Part shown: one piece after another, positions 28,392 through 39,104 of the stretch
Layout: each line of letters opens with the position of its first letter
Position numbering within the stretch: position 1 is the first letter of the stretch
DNA from: Alteromonas genovensis
Lineage (GTDB): Bacteria > Pseudomonadota > Gammaproteobacteria > Enterobacterales > Alteromonadaceae
Assembly: GCF_010500895.1 (NCBI RefSeq)
Contig: NZ_JAAAWO010000005.1
Location: 1 to 64,000 of the forward strand
Reading direction: 5' to 3'
Length of the DNA: 64,000 nt
Translations under genes and position numbers: made by a program
The notes under the pieces: model-generated
The model's database searches: none
Told to the model about the DNA's origin: nothing
Seen by the model: only the letters and a program-made list of their open reading frames with translations

Positions 28392-28925
28392 CTACAGTGA
28401 ATTCGTTTTCAAGTTCCGTCTCTGTTTTCTGCGTTCCCACGCTTTGCTCACTTGAAAGCGCCATAACCAATTAAGCGATAAATAACCTAGCAGACCAAAT
28501 ACGACTGAACAAATACCACAACCAACTAAAAACGCTGGCCCAATGGTATTTATGCTCTCCACCACCCATTGCCAACTAAACTGAAATTCAAAATGCTCAG
28601 GCTTAGTCCCCAGTACAGTAGTACCCACCTTGTACGCGCCATAAAATATAGGCGGAATAGTAAAGGGATTCGTTATCCAAACGGTGGCGACTGATAGTGG
28701 AATGTTGGCTCTAAAAGGAATGGCAACGCCTGCAGACAGCCACATTTGAAAAGGCACTGGCCAGAATGCAAAAAAAAGTCCTATGCCGAAAGCGCCCGAC
28801 GCAGAACGACGATTCAAATGCCACAGATTTGGCTCATGAAGCACATGGCCAAATATTTTGAGTGCTTTGTTTTGCTTAATGCTTTGATGATCAGGCAAAA
28901 AACGTCGTATAAATTTCTTAGGCAT
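28392..28925 (-). CDS. DUF2062 family membrane protein
   Basis: A 177-residue protein with the DUF2062 signature: LWHLNRRSASGAFGIGLFFAFWPVPFQMWLSAG and ANIPLSVATVWITNPFTIPPIFYGAYKVG, about three transmembrane helices, and a basic C-terminal tail (KAWERRKQRRN). The function of the family is not established. It diverges from comEC across 142 bp. ATG at 28925 has no very strong Shine-Dalgarno. Confidence 0.85.
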   Translation of the reverse strand: MPKKFIRRFLPDHQSIKQNKALKIFGHVLHEPNLWHLNRRSASGAFGIGLFFAFWPVPFQMWLSAGVAIPFRANIPLSVATVWITNPFTIPPIFYGAYKVGTTVLGTKPEHFEFQFSWQWVVESINTIGPAFLVGCGICSVVFGLLGYLSLNWLWRFQVSKAWERRKQRRNLKTNSL

Positions 28926-29067
28926 AAACTTCGATGCGTCTTAAAATTAGAGTCAAATAGAACATGATAGCTCGCAATCCATTACTAATAAAAAAGAAAA
29001 TATGTTCCGCTGAACGTGCTTCACTTGCCACACACCACGTAATACGCATTAATGACTACGTAGACAC

Positions 29068-31710
29068 ATGGTAAATCGTATCACAATTTGGCTAATCAGT
29101 TTTTGCCTGGGTGCGTTAAGTGCCGTTTTTTGGCCTCGGTTACCTAGCAAAATCGAGCTAACGATTCTGTGTACCTTATGCCTGCTGCCCATACTTCTAT
29201 CCCTGTATAGCAAGCACATCAACAATACGTTGGACACTTTGAAAGGCAAAGCCGGTAAAGGCGTCTGCTTTTGTGGCCTAGTATTGAGCGGTTGTGTTGC
29301 CGGAGCACTGGTGGAGGCGAGTGTAGGGTATTTACACTATGCTTGGCAACTACCAAACGACAAAATTCAAAAAGAGATCACAATTCGAGCTCGTGTACTT
29401 AAGGGCGGTTGTGTTCCCTCAGACAATATCCTGTCTGAGCACGATTCTACATGCGAAAAAAGTTATAAATACTTGGTGAAATTTATTGCCTTTGAACCAA
29501 AGGTATCGCCGTATAATCGCACCGAAACTGAAAGCAATGCCGAGTTATTGATGGGCAAGAAAGGACTGCTAACCTCGTCTACTTATACATTTGTCAAAAA
29601 CGCTGATGTCGAACACTGCCTACACAACGGCGATGAATTTACAGCGGTGGTAAAGCTTAAACCGAGATACAGCACCCAAAATCCCGTTGGGTTTAATAAA
29701 CAAATGCAGCTACTGGTAGATAACGTTCATGTAACTGGATACATCAAAACTTTGCATTCGGCGTCCGTTACCCATAAACACAGCTTCCGATTACGAATGG
29801 CTGCGGTGTTACATACTATCGACATTCAAAACCGCATTTGGTGGCAAGCGTTATTAGTAGGAATACGTGTTAATTTCGACAAACCTCATTGGCAACTTTT
29901 GCAGGTTACCGGCACTGGGCACCTTTTTAGTATTTCGGGAATGCATTTAGGTGTCGTCGCAGCGTACACGTTATTACTCAGCGCAGGGTTTCTGCTCATT
30001 GCAAGTTACACAAAGAGAGTGGTGAAGGCTTTGATTTCAATGCTGCGCCTCCCTCATTGGTTCGCTGCATTGCACTTACCCTTGCAGTTTTCCTTGCAGG
30101 AAGCCCATACATTAACCCCAGTGTTTGCCATAAAATACCGAATAATGATTATTGGGGCCGTGTGGGTGGTCTGCGGGTTCTATGCTGCGTTAAGTGGTCT
30201 GGCACTCCCTGTGGTTAGAGCGTTCGTGCTTCTCACTATTGCCAGTGTGTTCTCACTGCTTTTCATTGCCTACCGGCCCATACACATAGCCACAGCAATG
30301 GTGGCAATGAGTATTGTGCTTTTTCCATTGTCTATCTTAAGCGCTAGTTTCTACTTAAGCGTATGTGCCGTCTTTTATATTTGGTTTCTTACCACACGGT
30401 TTCGCACAGAAAATGGGTCACGGTTTAAAACCCTACTGCTTTTACAGCTTTTACTGGGCGTATTTATGGCGCCTTTAACCATTATTTTTTTTAACTCACT
30501 GTCGGTAGCGGGGTTGATTGCCAATATTATTGCCGTTCCAGTAATTACACTATTACTGCCTTCTGCACTCATTATCTTGCTTATACTTACCCTAGTATAT
30601 CCCTCGAAAGTAGGCGCTACAGATGGAGGCGCAGTAGATAATGTTTATCAAATGGCTGAGAGTCTCTTCATCTATTTAGATAGTGCTTTATCGTGGTTAC
30701 TTAGTGTTTTACGCTACATTGCCCACTATGACTGGGCAGCAATCAATATTCACATTGATTCCAAAGTAGCAGCCTGCCTGCTGGTTTGCATGATGGTCAT
30801 CATCGCTCCCCCATGGCGTTACAAGCGACATGCGCTTTTTGTGCTAATCATCCCCCTGTTAGCCTTTTATATCCCTTCAAACCCTGACCAATGGAAGGTG
30901 CACGTGTTAGATGCAGGCCAGGCCAGTGCAATAGTGGTAATTAAAGGCGAAAGAGCCATGGTTATCGACTCGGGCGCTAGCTATCGTAACCTTGCCTACA
31001 CGGCGAGTTCGGTGTTACTCCCTTTACTCAAGAGAGAGGGCGTGGAGGCGATAGACATTATTGTTCATACACATAAAGACAACGATCATGCCGGAGGCAA
31101 AGCGGCACTAGCATCTTCGCCATTAGCTCAAAATGCAATGTGGTTTTCACCCACAAAAAACTGTGAGCTTGGGCGAGTAGAGCAATGGGAGGGATTGGCC
31201 ATTCATTTTTTATGGCCAAAGGCTGGAAATACAATAAACAATAATGACCATTCTTGTGTGTTAAAAATAACCGACGGCCAGCGCAGTGTTTTGCTACCGG
31301 GTGATATCGAGCGCACTACTGAATACGCCATTCTAGCCTTGCCTAACTCAAAGACAAACCTAAAAGCTGATGTGCTTATTGCACCGCATCATGGCAGCAA
31401 TACATCGTCCACTGACGTGTTTTTGAAATACGTGGCGCCTAAAGCGGCAATTTTCACTCAAGGTTTTGAGAACCGGTGGCAGTTTCCCGCAAAGGCCGTT
31501 ACCTTGCGCTACGAGGCTCTTAATATTCCTTACTATATGACAAGTTTCCATGGTTATTTAACCATTTCTTTTCCCGCAGATAGCCACACCTATTTCAATC
31601 AAATCACCACAGGTTTCACTGTTCATTCTCAGCGGTTTGACTTGAATAAGCGTTGGTATCTCGACGCTCGATATCCTACTCACCTCTTACTAAGTCTTAA
31701 ATCTCATTGA
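29068..31710 (+). CDS. comEC: DNA uptake/competence membrane protein ComEC
   Basis: An 880-residue ComEC/Rec2 protein, expected to carry single-stranded DNA across the inner membrane during transformation. An N-terminal DUF4131-like region (about 50-230) is followed by a multi-pass Competence domain (TGTGHLFSISGMHLGVVA) and a C-terminal metallo-beta-lactamase-like domain with HTHKDNDHAGG, LLPGDIE and APHHGSNTSST, the expected zinc or nuclease motifs. All domains look intact. In E. coli its homologue lies next to msbA-lpxK, as here. Confidence 0.9.
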   Translation: MVNRITIWLISFCLGALSAVFWPRLPSKIELTILCTLCLLPILLSLYSKHINNTLDTLKGKAGKGVCFCGLVLSGCVAGALVEASVGYLHYAWQLPNDKIQKEITIRARVLKGGCVPSDNILSEHDSTCEKSYKYLVKFIAFEPKVSPYNRTETESNAELLMGKKGLLTSSTYTFVKNADVEHCLHNGDEFTAVVKLKPRYSTQNPVGFNKQMQLLVDNVHVTGYIKTLHSASVTHKHSFRLRMAAVLHTIDIQNRIWWQALLVGIRVNFDKPHWQLLQVTGTGHLFSISGMHLGVVAAYTLLLSAGFLLIASYTKRVVKALISMLRLPHWFAALHLPLQFSLQEAHTLTPVFAIKYRIMIIGAVWVVCGFYAALSGLALPVVRAFVLLTIASVFSLLFIAYRPIHIATAMVAMSIVLFPLSILSASFYLSVCAVFYIWFLTTRFRTENGSRFKTLLLLQLLLGVFMAPLTIIFFNSLSVAGLIANIIAVPVITLLLPSALIILLILTLVYPSKVGATDGGAVDNVYQMAESLFIYLDSALSWLLSVLRYIAHYDWAAINIHIDSKVAACLLVCMMVIIAPPWRYKRHALFVLIIPLLAFYIPSNPDQWKVHVLDAGQASAIVVIKGERAMVIDSGASYRNLAYTASSVLLPLLKREGVEAIDIIVHTHKDNDHAGGKAALASSPLAQNAMWFSPTKNCELGRVEQWEGLAIHFLWPKAGNTINNNDHSCVLKITDGQRSVLLPGDIERTTEYAILALPNSKTNLKADVLIAPHHGSNTSSTDVFLKYVAPKAAIFTQGFENRWQFPAKAVTLRYEALNIPYYMTSFHGYLTISFPADSHTYFNQITTGFTVHSQRFDLNKRWYLDARYPTHLLLSLKSH

Positions 31711-32070
31711 TCTAATACTGAAAGTGTCGGTGGCATTTTAAGCAAATAAAGAGTGAAATTAGTGAATTGAATGAATAACGAGTACAATATAGGGAAAATT
31801 TTAGTGCCGTTTATTCCGTGTAAGATGTTTTTTTATCTAGACTAACAAGTCTTTAAACATTCGCCTTATTTGGGCAGCACATGCCGCTGTAGCTGTTTGC
31901 CAGTAAAAAGGGGACAGTAAAAGGGGCGGCACAGGTCAAAAAACCTAGTTAAAGAAACAACAATGCGTTGGGCTTTAATTATCGGATAATTTATCGAACA
32001 AGTTACCGAATAACGTATTTAATTACACATTTAAAAACTTAGCAAACGACAAGACGGGTGAAAATAATTC
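31711..32070. other. Intergenic between comEC and msbA
   Basis: A 360-bp gap, AT-rich in its first half. It carries a 14-15-bp direct repeat (CAGTAAAAGGGG-like, copies at about 31901 and 31915). I see no gene, RNA or clear terminator; it presumably holds the msbA promoter. Confidence 0.5.
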
Positions 32071-33819
32071 ATGCAGCAAGCCGACACCTCGGATTTTCAA
32101 ATTAAGCGCTTTCTTAGCTACCTCAAGGTGTACAAGGTGCCTTTCGTATTTGCCATCATAGGTATGATTGGCTATTCGGCGGTGGACACGTTTGTTTTTG
32201 CGCAGCTTCAACCCATGATTGATGAGTCATTGGGAAAAAATGATCACGAATACTTGCGCCTTGCCGCTTATGCCATTGTCCCGTTGTTTTTGTTGCGAGG
32301 CATATTCAATTTTTTAGGTACGTATACATTGAGCTGGATTGGCGCTCAGGTGGTTATGCGTATGCGCCAGCAGCTATTTGAAAAGTATATTCACCTGCCT
32401 GTGTCTTTTCACGATAATAACGCCGTTGGCGGACTTATTAGTAAAGTTACCTACGACACTGAGCAAGTTGCTAACGCATCAGGAAAAGCACTGCTTACAC
32501 TTATTCGAGAGGGGGCATTAGTCATAGGCCTTTTAGGCGTAATGTTTTATTACTCGTGGCAGTTGTCTCTCATTTTCCTACTGATAGGCCCGTTAGTTGC
32601 CATTATTGTTGCGTTTGTTAGCAAGCGTTTTAGGGTGGTAAGTAAAAATATCCAGCATTCTATGGGTAACCTAACCTCATCAGTAGAACAGGCGGTTCGC
32701 GGTCATAAAGTGGTTATCATGTTCGGTGGCCAGAAAATAGAGCAGGATAAGTTTAAAGAAAAGAATAACCACAATCGACAGCAAACTATGAAACTGTCTG
32801 TCACTCAAATTCTCAGTGTGTCATCAATTCAGGTTATTGCCTCCGTTGCCTTGGCAGTAGTGCTATTTATTGCCAGTACACCAGGCATGTTAGAACAACT
32901 CACCGCTGGGGTATTTATTAATGTCGTGTTTTGTATGGTCATGCTGTTGAAGCCGCTTAAACAGCTCACCACCATCAACAATCAATTTCAAAAAGGCATG
33001 GCCGCCTGTGCGAGTATCTTTGAAATTTTAGATCAACAGGATGAAGATGATACCGGAGCATTACCTCTTGAGCGCGCAGCAGGAAAGCTTGAATTTGATG
33101 ACGTCACTTTTTGTTACCCGGGTAAACAAACGCCTGCACTGTCTAATGTTTCGTTTACTGCAAACCCTGGCCAATCCATTGCTTTAGTAGGGCGATCAGG
33201 TAGTGGAAAGTCTACGATATCGTCCTTACTAACGCGGTTCTATGTACCCCAACAGGGTGAAATTCGCATTGATGACAAGGCGCTCAATTCAATAGACCTT
33301 AAAGACTTACGTGCTCAGTTTGCAGTAGTGTCTCAAAACGTGACTTTATTTAACGACAGCATTGCTAACAACATTGCCTATGGCGCGAGGGAAAATGTCA
33401 CCCGTAGCCAAATTGAACACGCAGCAAAAATGGCTCATGTAGAAGAGTTTCTCGCTAACTTGCCAGATGGCCTGGACACCGTCATAGGTGAGAATGGCTT
33501 GATGCTATCGGGAGGCCAGCGCCAGCGCATTGCTATCGCACGGGCTATTTTAGCCCAGGCGCCTATTCTTATTCTTGATGAGGCAACGTCGGCGTTAGAC
33601 ACAGAATCTGAAAAGTTAATTCAAGATGCATTAGAAACACTGCAAAAGCGCTGCACGAGTATTGTAGTGGCACACAGACTCTCTACCATTGAAAGCGCAG
33701 ACGCTATTATGGTGGTCGAGCAAGGGCAGATTATCGAAAAAGGCAGCCATAACGAACTGCTCGAGAAAAATGGTCATTACGCACAACTTCATGCACTGCA
33801 GTTTGGTGATGCTAAGTGA
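32071..33819 (+). CDS. msbA: Lipid A export ABC transporter MsbA
   Basis: A 582-residue fused half-transporter that flips lipid A-core from the inner to the outer leaflet of the inner membrane. The six-helix membrane domain covers about 1-320. The nucleotide-binding domain has Walker A GRSGSGKST (from about 374), Q-loop, signature LSGGQRQRIAIARAIL, Walker B ILILDEATSALD and the H-loop VAHRLSTIE. Length equals E. coli MsbA (582). The last four bases overlap the lpxK start. Confidence 0.95.
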   Translation: MQQADTSDFQIKRFLSYLKVYKVPFVFAIIGMIGYSAVDTFVFAQLQPMIDESLGKNDHEYLRLAAYAIVPLFLLRGIFNFLGTYTLSWIGAQVVMRMRQQLFEKYIHLPVSFHDNNAVGGLISKVTYDTEQVANASGKALLTLIREGALVIGLLGVMFYYSWQLSLIFLLIGPLVAIIVAFVSKRFRVVSKNIQHSMGNLTSSVEQAVRGHKVVIMFGGQKIEQDKFKEKNNHNRQQTMKLSVTQILSVSSIQVIASVALAVVLFIASTPGMLEQLTAGVFINVVFCMVMLLKPLKQLTTINNQFQKGMAACASIFEILDQQDEDDTGALPLERAAGKLEFDDVTFCYPGKQTPALSNVSFTANPGQSIALVGRSGSGKSTISSLLTRFYVPQQGEIRIDDKALNSIDLKDLRAQFAVVSQNVTLFNDSIANNIAYGARENVTRSQIEHAAKMAHVEEFLANLPDGLDTVIGENGLMLSGGQRQRIAIARAILAQAPILILDEATSALDTESEKLIQDALETLQKRCTSIVVAHRLSTIESADAIMVVEQGQIIEKGSHNELLEKNGHYAQLHALQFGDAK

Positions 33820-34844
33820 GTAATTTGGTAAAAAAGTGGTATGGGGGACACCCATTGGTGTGGCTGTTAGCGCCACTTACGCTGCTTTTTTACTGCGTTT
33901 CTGCAGGTAGAAGACTGCTATTTAAACTGGGCGTTAAGAAAGCCATAAAAGTGAATGCGCCAGTCATTGTTGTGGGCAACATATCTGTGGGTGGTAATGG
34001 AAAAACGCCAGTTGTATTGGCCCTTGCAGAGCATTACACCCGACGTGGCATTAAAGTAGGTATTCTTAGCCGTGGTTATGGCGGCAACTCAAGTTTTTAC
34101 CCGCGAAGCGTGGATGAGAATGATAACGCCGAAGAAGTAGGTGATGAACCAAGGCTGTTAGCCAGTCGAAGCGGTTGTACCGTGGTCATTGACCCAGTGC
34201 GTGCTCGTGGCGCGAGCTATCTGGTTGAGGAGTTGGATTGCCAACTCATTATTTGCGATGACGGCCTACAGCATTATGCGCTGCATCGAGACGTTGAATT
34301 AGTGGTAATGGACGATAGAGAAGTGGGTAGCGGCTTTCTGTTGCCCATGGGGCCATTAAGAGAAGGAACGTGGCGTTTAGCTAACGTAGATGCAATTATT
34401 CACAACAGTGACGTAATCCCTCAATTTCGCCACGGCGTTTCACCGCAATTTTCCATGTTGTTACAGCCAGGGCAACTCACCAATATTCAAGATAAGAAAC
34501 AGCAGGCTAGCGTAGCATCGTTTCGTGAAAAGCCAGTTAGTGCACTTGCAGGCATTGGCTCTCCCCAGCGTTTTTTCAATCAGTTAAAAGCGATGGGGCT
34601 AAATCTTGTTGCCTCCCTACCGTTTCCCGATCACTATCATTTTACTCGCGATGATATTCCTAACGGTACTGTGATAATGACAGAAAAAGACGCGGTAAAG
34701 GTAGCTTCATATGCCCACGATGACTGCTGGTTTTTGCCAGTTAGTGCACGTATTAGTGATGCGTTTTTTAATAATATAGATAATAAGCTAGCCACAACGG
34801 GCTTAGTTATAGAAAGCGAAAAGGAAAAAGAAGATGGCGTTTGA
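33816..34844 (+). CDS. lpxK: Tetraacyldisaccharide 4'-kinase LpxK
   Basis: A 342-residue membrane-associated kinase that phosphorylates the lipid A precursor at the 4' position. The Walker A is seen as NISVGGNGKTPVVLALAEH, then GYGG, GDEPRLLA and the DDGLQHY motif. The GTG start at 33816 overlaps the msbA stop by four bases. Its end overlaps the start of the next gene. The msbA-lpxK order matches other gammaproteobacteria. Confidence 0.95.
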   Translation: MSNLVKKWYGGHPLVWLLAPLTLLFYCVSAGRRLLFKLGVKKAIKVNAPVIVVGNISVGGNGKTPVVLALAEHYTRRGIKVGILSRGYGGNSSFYPRSVDENDNAEEVGDEPRLLASRSGCTVVIDPVRARGASYLVEELDCQLIICDDGLQHYALHRDVELVVMDDREVGSGFLLPMGPLREGTWRLANVDAIIHNSDVIPQFRHGVSPQFSMLLQPGQLTNIQDKKQQASVASFREKPVSALAGIGSPQRFFNQLKAMGLNLVASLPFPDHYHFTRDDIPNGTVIMTEKDAVKVASYAHDDCWFLPVSARISDAFFNNIDNKLATTGLVIESEKEKEDGV

Positions 34845-35028
34845 TAAAAAGCTATTAGAAGTATTAGCATGCCCAGTATGCAAAGGAAAGCTTGTCTTAG
34901 GTGAGTCTAACGACAGTTTGGTTTGCCGTTTTGACCGTCTTGCTTATGACATCAAAGACGGCATTCCTGTGTTAATAGAAGCCAAAGCAACGACCTTGTC
35001 GTTAGAGCAAGTGGACGCGACTCGCTAA
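34834..35028 (+). CDS. ycaR: Trm112 family protein YcaR
   Basis: A 64-residue small zinc-finger-like protein of the Trm112/YcaR family. CPVCKGK opens the zinc site; LVCRFDRLAYDIKDGIPVLI is the conserved core. It lies between lpxK and kdsB as in E. coli; in other systems Trm112 proteins activate methyltransferases, but the partner in bacteria is not known. AAAGGA precedes the ATG, and the start overlaps lpxK by 11 bases. Confidence 0.92.
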   Translation: MAFDKKLLEVLACPVCKGKLVLGESNDSLVCRFDRLAYDIKDGIPVLIEAKATTLSLEQVDATR

Positions 35029-35062
35029 AACAATAGCGATTTTCACCAAGCGTTATTGTTTT
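35027..35062 (+). terminator. Terminator after ycaR
   Basis: AAAACAATAGCG/CGTTATTGTTTT stem (one mismatch) with a loop of about 12 bases, immediately overlapping the ycaR stop codon. Confidence 0.7.
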
Positions 35063-35126
35063 ACTGCAATCGCATTTCAAACAATAACAAGTAAGACTTT
35101 TGCCCTTATAAATGGTACTTCAAGCT

Positions 35127-35885
35127 ATGGCATTTACAGTTGTTATACCCGCACGTTTTGGTTCCAGTCGTTTTCCTGGCAAGCCTTTAGCATCCATTAA
35201 CGGAAAACCAATGATTCAGCATGTTGTTGAGCGTGCTAAAGAGGCTGGTGCAGAGCGCATTATAGTGGCCACCGACGACGACAGAATTGAAGAAGTAGCA
35301 AGTCAATTTTGCACGGTTTGCATGACGTCCTCAGAGCATCAGTCTGGTACTGAGCGCATTGCCGAAGTGGTTCGCAAAATGGCGCTCAGCGCAGACGACA
35401 TTGTGGTAAATGTGCAGGGCGATGAGCCTTTTATTCCCGCAGAAAATATTCGCCAAGTTGCGCTCAATTTAGCACACGCTAAAGAGTGTGAGATGGCTAC
35501 ATTAACCACACCGGTTACCAGTACCGACGATGTGTTTAACCCCAATATTGTTAAGGTTGTGGTTAACAAAAATAACGAAGCGATATACTTTTCACGCTCA
35601 CCCATTCCCTTTGAACGGGATAGAATGATGGCCGATATTTGCGATGCAAATACGGCGCTTTATCATCGCCACATTGGCATTTATGCGTATCGAGCAGGCT
35701 ATATCGAGCAATATGTGAGTTATGAACCTAGCGCTTTAGAACAAATAGAATCGCTAGAGCAATTGAGAGCCTTGTGGTATGGCGATAGCATCCATTGCCA
35801 GCAGGCCAAAGCGCCACCACCTATAGGTATCGATACACCTGAAGATTTAGAACGTTTGCTAGTAGCGCTGGAACAACACAGTTAA
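35127..35885 (+). CDS. kdsB: 3-deoxy-manno-octulosonate cytidylyltransferase KdsB
   Basis: A 252-residue CMP-KDO synthetase, which activates KDO for attachment to lipid A. The nucleotide motif [17 protein letters not shown] starts the protein, with later [23 protein letters not shown] and HIGIYAYR segments. The ATG at 35127 is chosen because family members start [10 protein letters not shown]; an ATG at 35112 would add five residues. It lies after ycaR and its terminator. Confidence 0.93.
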   Translation: MAFTVVIPARFGSSRFPGKPLASINGKPMIQHVVERAKEAGAERIIVATDDDRIEEVASQFCTVCMTSSEHQSGTERIAEVVRKMALSADDIVVNVQGDEPFIPAENIRQVALNLAHAKECEMATLTTPVTSTDDVFNPNIVKVVVNKNNEAIYFSRSPIPFERDRMMADICDANTALYHRHIGIYAYRAGYIEQYVSYEPSALEQIESLEQLRALWYGDSIHCQQAKAPPPIGIDTPEDLERLLVALEQHS

Positions 35886-35943
35886 ATCTAAATCAATTTA
35901 ATCAACTTAATCATATAAAAGAATACACGCAAAGGGAGGCGTT

Positions 35944-36603
35944 ATGAATGTTGTTATAACGGGAGGCAATCGCGGCATCGGACTCGCACTGGCCAAGCAA
36001 TATCAACAGCAAGGCGCAAAGGTGTATGCAACATGCCGCAACAGCTGTGACGAGTTAAACAGTACAGGGATTAATGTCATTCAGGGCGTAGATGTGTCTC
36101 GTCCGGATACGTTAGGCGAGCAACTAGCGCTGCTGTCTAATATCAATATTGATGTGCTCATTAATAATGCAGGGGTGCTGGGCAAAGAGTCTATCGATGA
36201 CTGGGATCCCAATACCATTGATTATCAATTTAGAGTAAATGCATTAGGCCCATTACTGGTTACCCAACTGTTATTGCCGCGCTTATCTTCAGGCAGCAAG
36301 GTTGCGTTAATAACAAGCCGCATGGGCTCTATGACCGACAATGGCTCTGGTAATTACTACGGCTACCGTATGTCAAAGGCAGCGCTAAATGCCGCAGGTG
36401 TGTCGCTAGCGAACGATCTTAAGCCAAAAGGTATAGCGGTTGGCCTGTTTCATCCAGGCTTTGTGCAAACCGAAATGGTGGGCGGCGCTGGCGATATTGA
36501 TACCACAACGTGTGCTGAGCGTTTGGTAGAGCGAATTTCTGAATTGAATATCGAGTCTAGCGGGCAGTTTGTTCATTCCAATGGTGAAATATTGCCTTGG
36601 TAA
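35944..36603 (+). CDS. SDR family short-chain dehydrogenase
   Basis: A 219-residue NAD(P)-binding oxidoreductase. The cofactor motif TGGNRGIGLALA is at the N-terminus, NNAG at about 80, and the catalytic YxxxK in YYGYRMSKAALN. AAAGGGAGG is 4 nt before the ATG. Substrate unknown; it stands alone after kdsB. Confidence 0.85.
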   Translation: MNVVITGGNRGIGLALAKQYQQQGAKVYATCRNSCDELNSTGINVIQGVDVSRPDTLGEQLALLSNINIDVLINNAGVLGKESIDDWDPNTIDYQFRVNALGPLLVTQLLLPRLSSGSKVALITSRMGSMTDNGSGNYYGYRMSKAALNAAGVSLANDLKPKGIAVGLFHPGFVQTEMVGGAGDIDTTTCAERLVERISELNIESSGQFVHSNGEILPW

Positions 36604-36620
36604 AAGGCACCAACGAAAAA

Positions 36621-36638
36621 GGCGCTACTACTAGCGCC
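36621..36638. terminator. Bidirectional hairpin between the SDR gene and rimO
   Basis: GGCGCTA/TAGCGCC with a CTAC loop, flanked by GAAAAA on the left and CTTTTG on the right. It lies between two converging genes and could end both. Confidence 0.75.
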
Positions 36639-36671
36639 CTTTTGTGTATTACTTGTTTTACACCATTGGTA

Positions 36672-38111
36672 TTACGCGTCGTCTTGCTCGTCCTGCTCAT
36701 CAGAGAGTACAGCCCAAACATCGTGTTCGTTAGCGTGGATTACCTCGGCCCAAACACGCTCACCAGGTTTCACATCATAAACGCCGTTTAGATGAACAAG
36801 ACCGTCAACTTCTGGCGCATCAGCGTACGTTCTACCTACTGCACCTTCACTGTCTACGTAATCAATGACCACTTGGTATTCGTTGCCAATTCGTGCTTGT
36901 AGGCGAGCTGCGCTTATTTCTCCCTGCACCTCCATGAAGCGAGTAAGGCGCTGCTGCTTAACGTCTTCTGGAACAGGATCAGGCAGATCGTTAGCCCTTG
37001 CACCTTCAACGGGTGAATAAGCAAACGCGCCAACGCGGTCAAGCTGCGCTTCTCGTAAGAATTCGAGAAGCTCTTCAAACTCTTCTTCTGTTTCACCAGG
37101 GAAGCCAACAATAAATGTAGAGCGAATAACAAGTGACGGACATGCTTCACGCCACTTCTTTACTCGTTCAAGTACTCGCTCTGAGCTGCCAGGGCGTTTC
37201 ATTAAACGCAGAATACGTTTGCTCGCGTGCTGAAACGGAATATCGAGATAGGGTAAAATCTTACCTTCGTTCATCAAAGGAATAAGATCATCAACATGCG
37301 GGTAGGGGTACACGTAATGTAAACGTACCCAAATTCCAATTTCACCTAGCTTTTCACACAGCTGCTGCATATGGGTTTTAACAGGCATGCCGTTCCAAAA
37401 GCCTGTTCTGTGTTTTACATCAACACCATAGGCACTAGTATCTTGTGATATGACAAGAAGCTCTTTAACGCCAGCATCTTTTAGGCGCTTAGCTTCATCA
37501 AGCACATTGCCCACGGGGCGACTGACTAAGTCGCCACGCATAGATGGGATAATGCAGAATGTGCATCTGTGATTACAGCCTTCCGATATCTTTAAATAAG
37601 CATAGTGTCTTGGTGTAAGCTTTACACCGTGGTCGGGTACAAGGTCGGCAAACGGGTTGTGAGACGGTTTTGGCAAATGTTCATGCACTTGCTCTACCAC
37701 GGTTTCATACGCATGAGGACCTGTAATAGCGAGAACGTTAGGGTGTACCTCGCGAATTTCGTCTTCTTTAATACCCAAGCAACCGGTGACAATTACTTTA
37801 CCGTTTTCTTTAAGTGCCTCGCCAATGGTATCAAGTGACTCTTCAACAGCGGCATCAATGAACCCACAGGTGTTAACAATGACGAGGTCGGCATCGTTAT
37901 AGGTAGGTACGACATCGTAGCCTTCTGTGCGAAGTTGGGTAAGAATACGCTCAGAATCCACTAGGTTTTTGGGGCAGCCTAACGAAACAAAGCCGATACG
38001 AATGCCGTTGCTGGCGTTGTTCGATTTGGTCTCATTCAACACTTTTACCGGCGTTTCTAACGTCGTAGTGTTGTTGGTTACTTTGTTAGGATTAAACGTT
38101 TCTACTGTCAT
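36672..38111 (-). CDS. rimO: Ribosomal protein S12 methylthiotransferase RimO
   Basis: A 479-residue radical-SAM enzyme that adds a methylthio group to Asp of ribosomal protein S12. The MTTase domain holds [18 protein letters not shown] and TGCLGI cysteines; the SAM cluster is [11 protein letters not shown]; a TRAM domain closes the protein. Compared with E. coli RimO (441) it has a Thr/Asn-rich N-terminal extension of about 35 residues and an acidic tail (DEQDEQDDA). Confidence 0.93.
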   Translation of the reverse strand: MTVETFNPNKVTNNTTTLETPVKVLNETKSNNASNGIRIGFVSLGCPKNLVDSERILTQLRTEGYDVVPTYNDADLVIVNTCGFIDAAVEESLDTIGEALKENGKVIVTGCLGIKEDEIREVHPNVLAITGPHAYETVVEQVHEHLPKPSHNPFADLVPDHGVKLTPRHYAYLKISEGCNHRCTFCIIPSMRGDLVSRPVGNVLDEAKRLKDAGVKELLVISQDTSAYGVDVKHRTGFWNGMPVKTHMQQLCEKLGEIGIWVRLHYVYPYPHVDDLIPLMNEGKILPYLDIPFQHASKRILRLMKRPGSSERVLERVKKWREACPSLVIRSTFIVGFPGETEEEFEELLEFLREAQLDRVGAFAYSPVEGARANDLPDPVPEDVKQQRLTRFMEVQGEISAARLQARIGNEYQVVIDYVDSEGAVGRTYADAPEVDGLVHLNGVYDVKPGERVWAEVIHANEHDVWAVLSDEQDEQDDA

Positions 38112-38483
38112 CTAAAATATCACCTAGCCAATGACGATGCCCCAATGACTATACGTACATTAGGCGCGACTTAAAAAGGGCGCAAAGTATACAGTAAGTG
38201 GCACAATAACACAGTACATAGCTGCCTATTTTTCATTAAATAAGAATTCTTAAATCACGAGTTTTAAATTAGACGTTTTTAATCACAAGTAACAAGGGAC
38301 GTTTGCTATTCATTTTTGCAGAGGGATTAAATGAGGTGTAAAGGTGGTGATGTAATGAAGAGGCAGCTTTTAATTAACGGTATTTTTAGCTGGTGCGCTT
38401 TAATTTTATATTCACAGCCCCATTAATCAGACTTGCTGTAAAACAAAAACTAAAATGAAATCGATTATGACAAAGCTGACACA
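38112..38483. other. Intergenic between rimO and DUF2919
   Basis: A 372-bp gap between divergent genes, AT-rich. A 23-codon plus-strand frame at 38355-38426 (MKRQLLINGIFSWCALILYS then QPH) has a weak GGTG before it and is not supported enough to call a gene. No other signal seen. Confidence 0.45.
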
Positions 38484-38990
38484 ATGCTAAAACTTCCCTT
38501 AAAGTACTATGATGAATCTGGACGAATACTGCCGCCCGTCTGGTTGTATTCGCTGTTGCTACTGCTTTGTATAGATTGGCTTGTGTTTATTTTTTCCGTT
38601 GCATCTCGTACACAAACCACTGACCTGCTAGCCTTTTTCTATCCTCAAAAGGAAGCCTTAGGCCTTAATTTAGTAGCGAGCTTGCCAGTATTGATCACTC
38701 TTGTATTGATCAGTCAAAGAGAGCGCTTATGGAAGCACGACCTGGTAAGTTGGCGTCATTGTATTTTGCCATCTATACAAATAGGGGTACTTATTCTACT
38801 CACGTCTCAAATCTATTATCTCATGCATCATCAATGGGGTTTTGAGGTGGTTACAGCAGTAAAGATCTTACTCTATTCAGTAACACTCTATGTGGTAACC
38901 CGTAGTCGCCACTTAAAGTGGATGATTTACGATTGGGCAACACCCTTCGTAGAGACCATAGAGACGCCTGACGAGCAAAGCGAAGAGTAA
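38484..38990 (+). CDS. DUF2919 (YfeZ-like) membrane protein
   Basis: A 168-residue protein with four predicted helices and the family start LPLKYYDESGRILPPVWLY. The C-terminal tail is acidic. Function unknown; similar proteins are found across gammaproteobacteria. No obvious operon partner. Confidence 0.8.
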   Translation: MLKLPLKYYDESGRILPPVWLYSLLLLLCIDWLVFIFSVASRTQTTDLLAFFYPQKEALGLNLVASLPVLITLVLISQRERLWKHDLVSWRHCILPSIQIGVLILLTSQIYYLMHHQWGFEVVTAVKILLYSVTLYVVTRSRHLKWMIYDWATPFVETIETPDEQSEE

Positions 38991-39104
38991 TGCAAAAACC
39001 AAAACGCCTCAAAAAACCACAGTGAAGATTAAGATGAACAGTCAGATGAAGGAATTAACAAAAGCTAAGGGAGTTAACCGTTATTCTTGCTAATCAGAGC
39101 CGCA

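Noticed and set aside
38355..38426. 23-codon plus-strand frame with a hydrophobic core
   Set aside because: Weak ribosome site and no other support, so kept only as a note in the gap entry.
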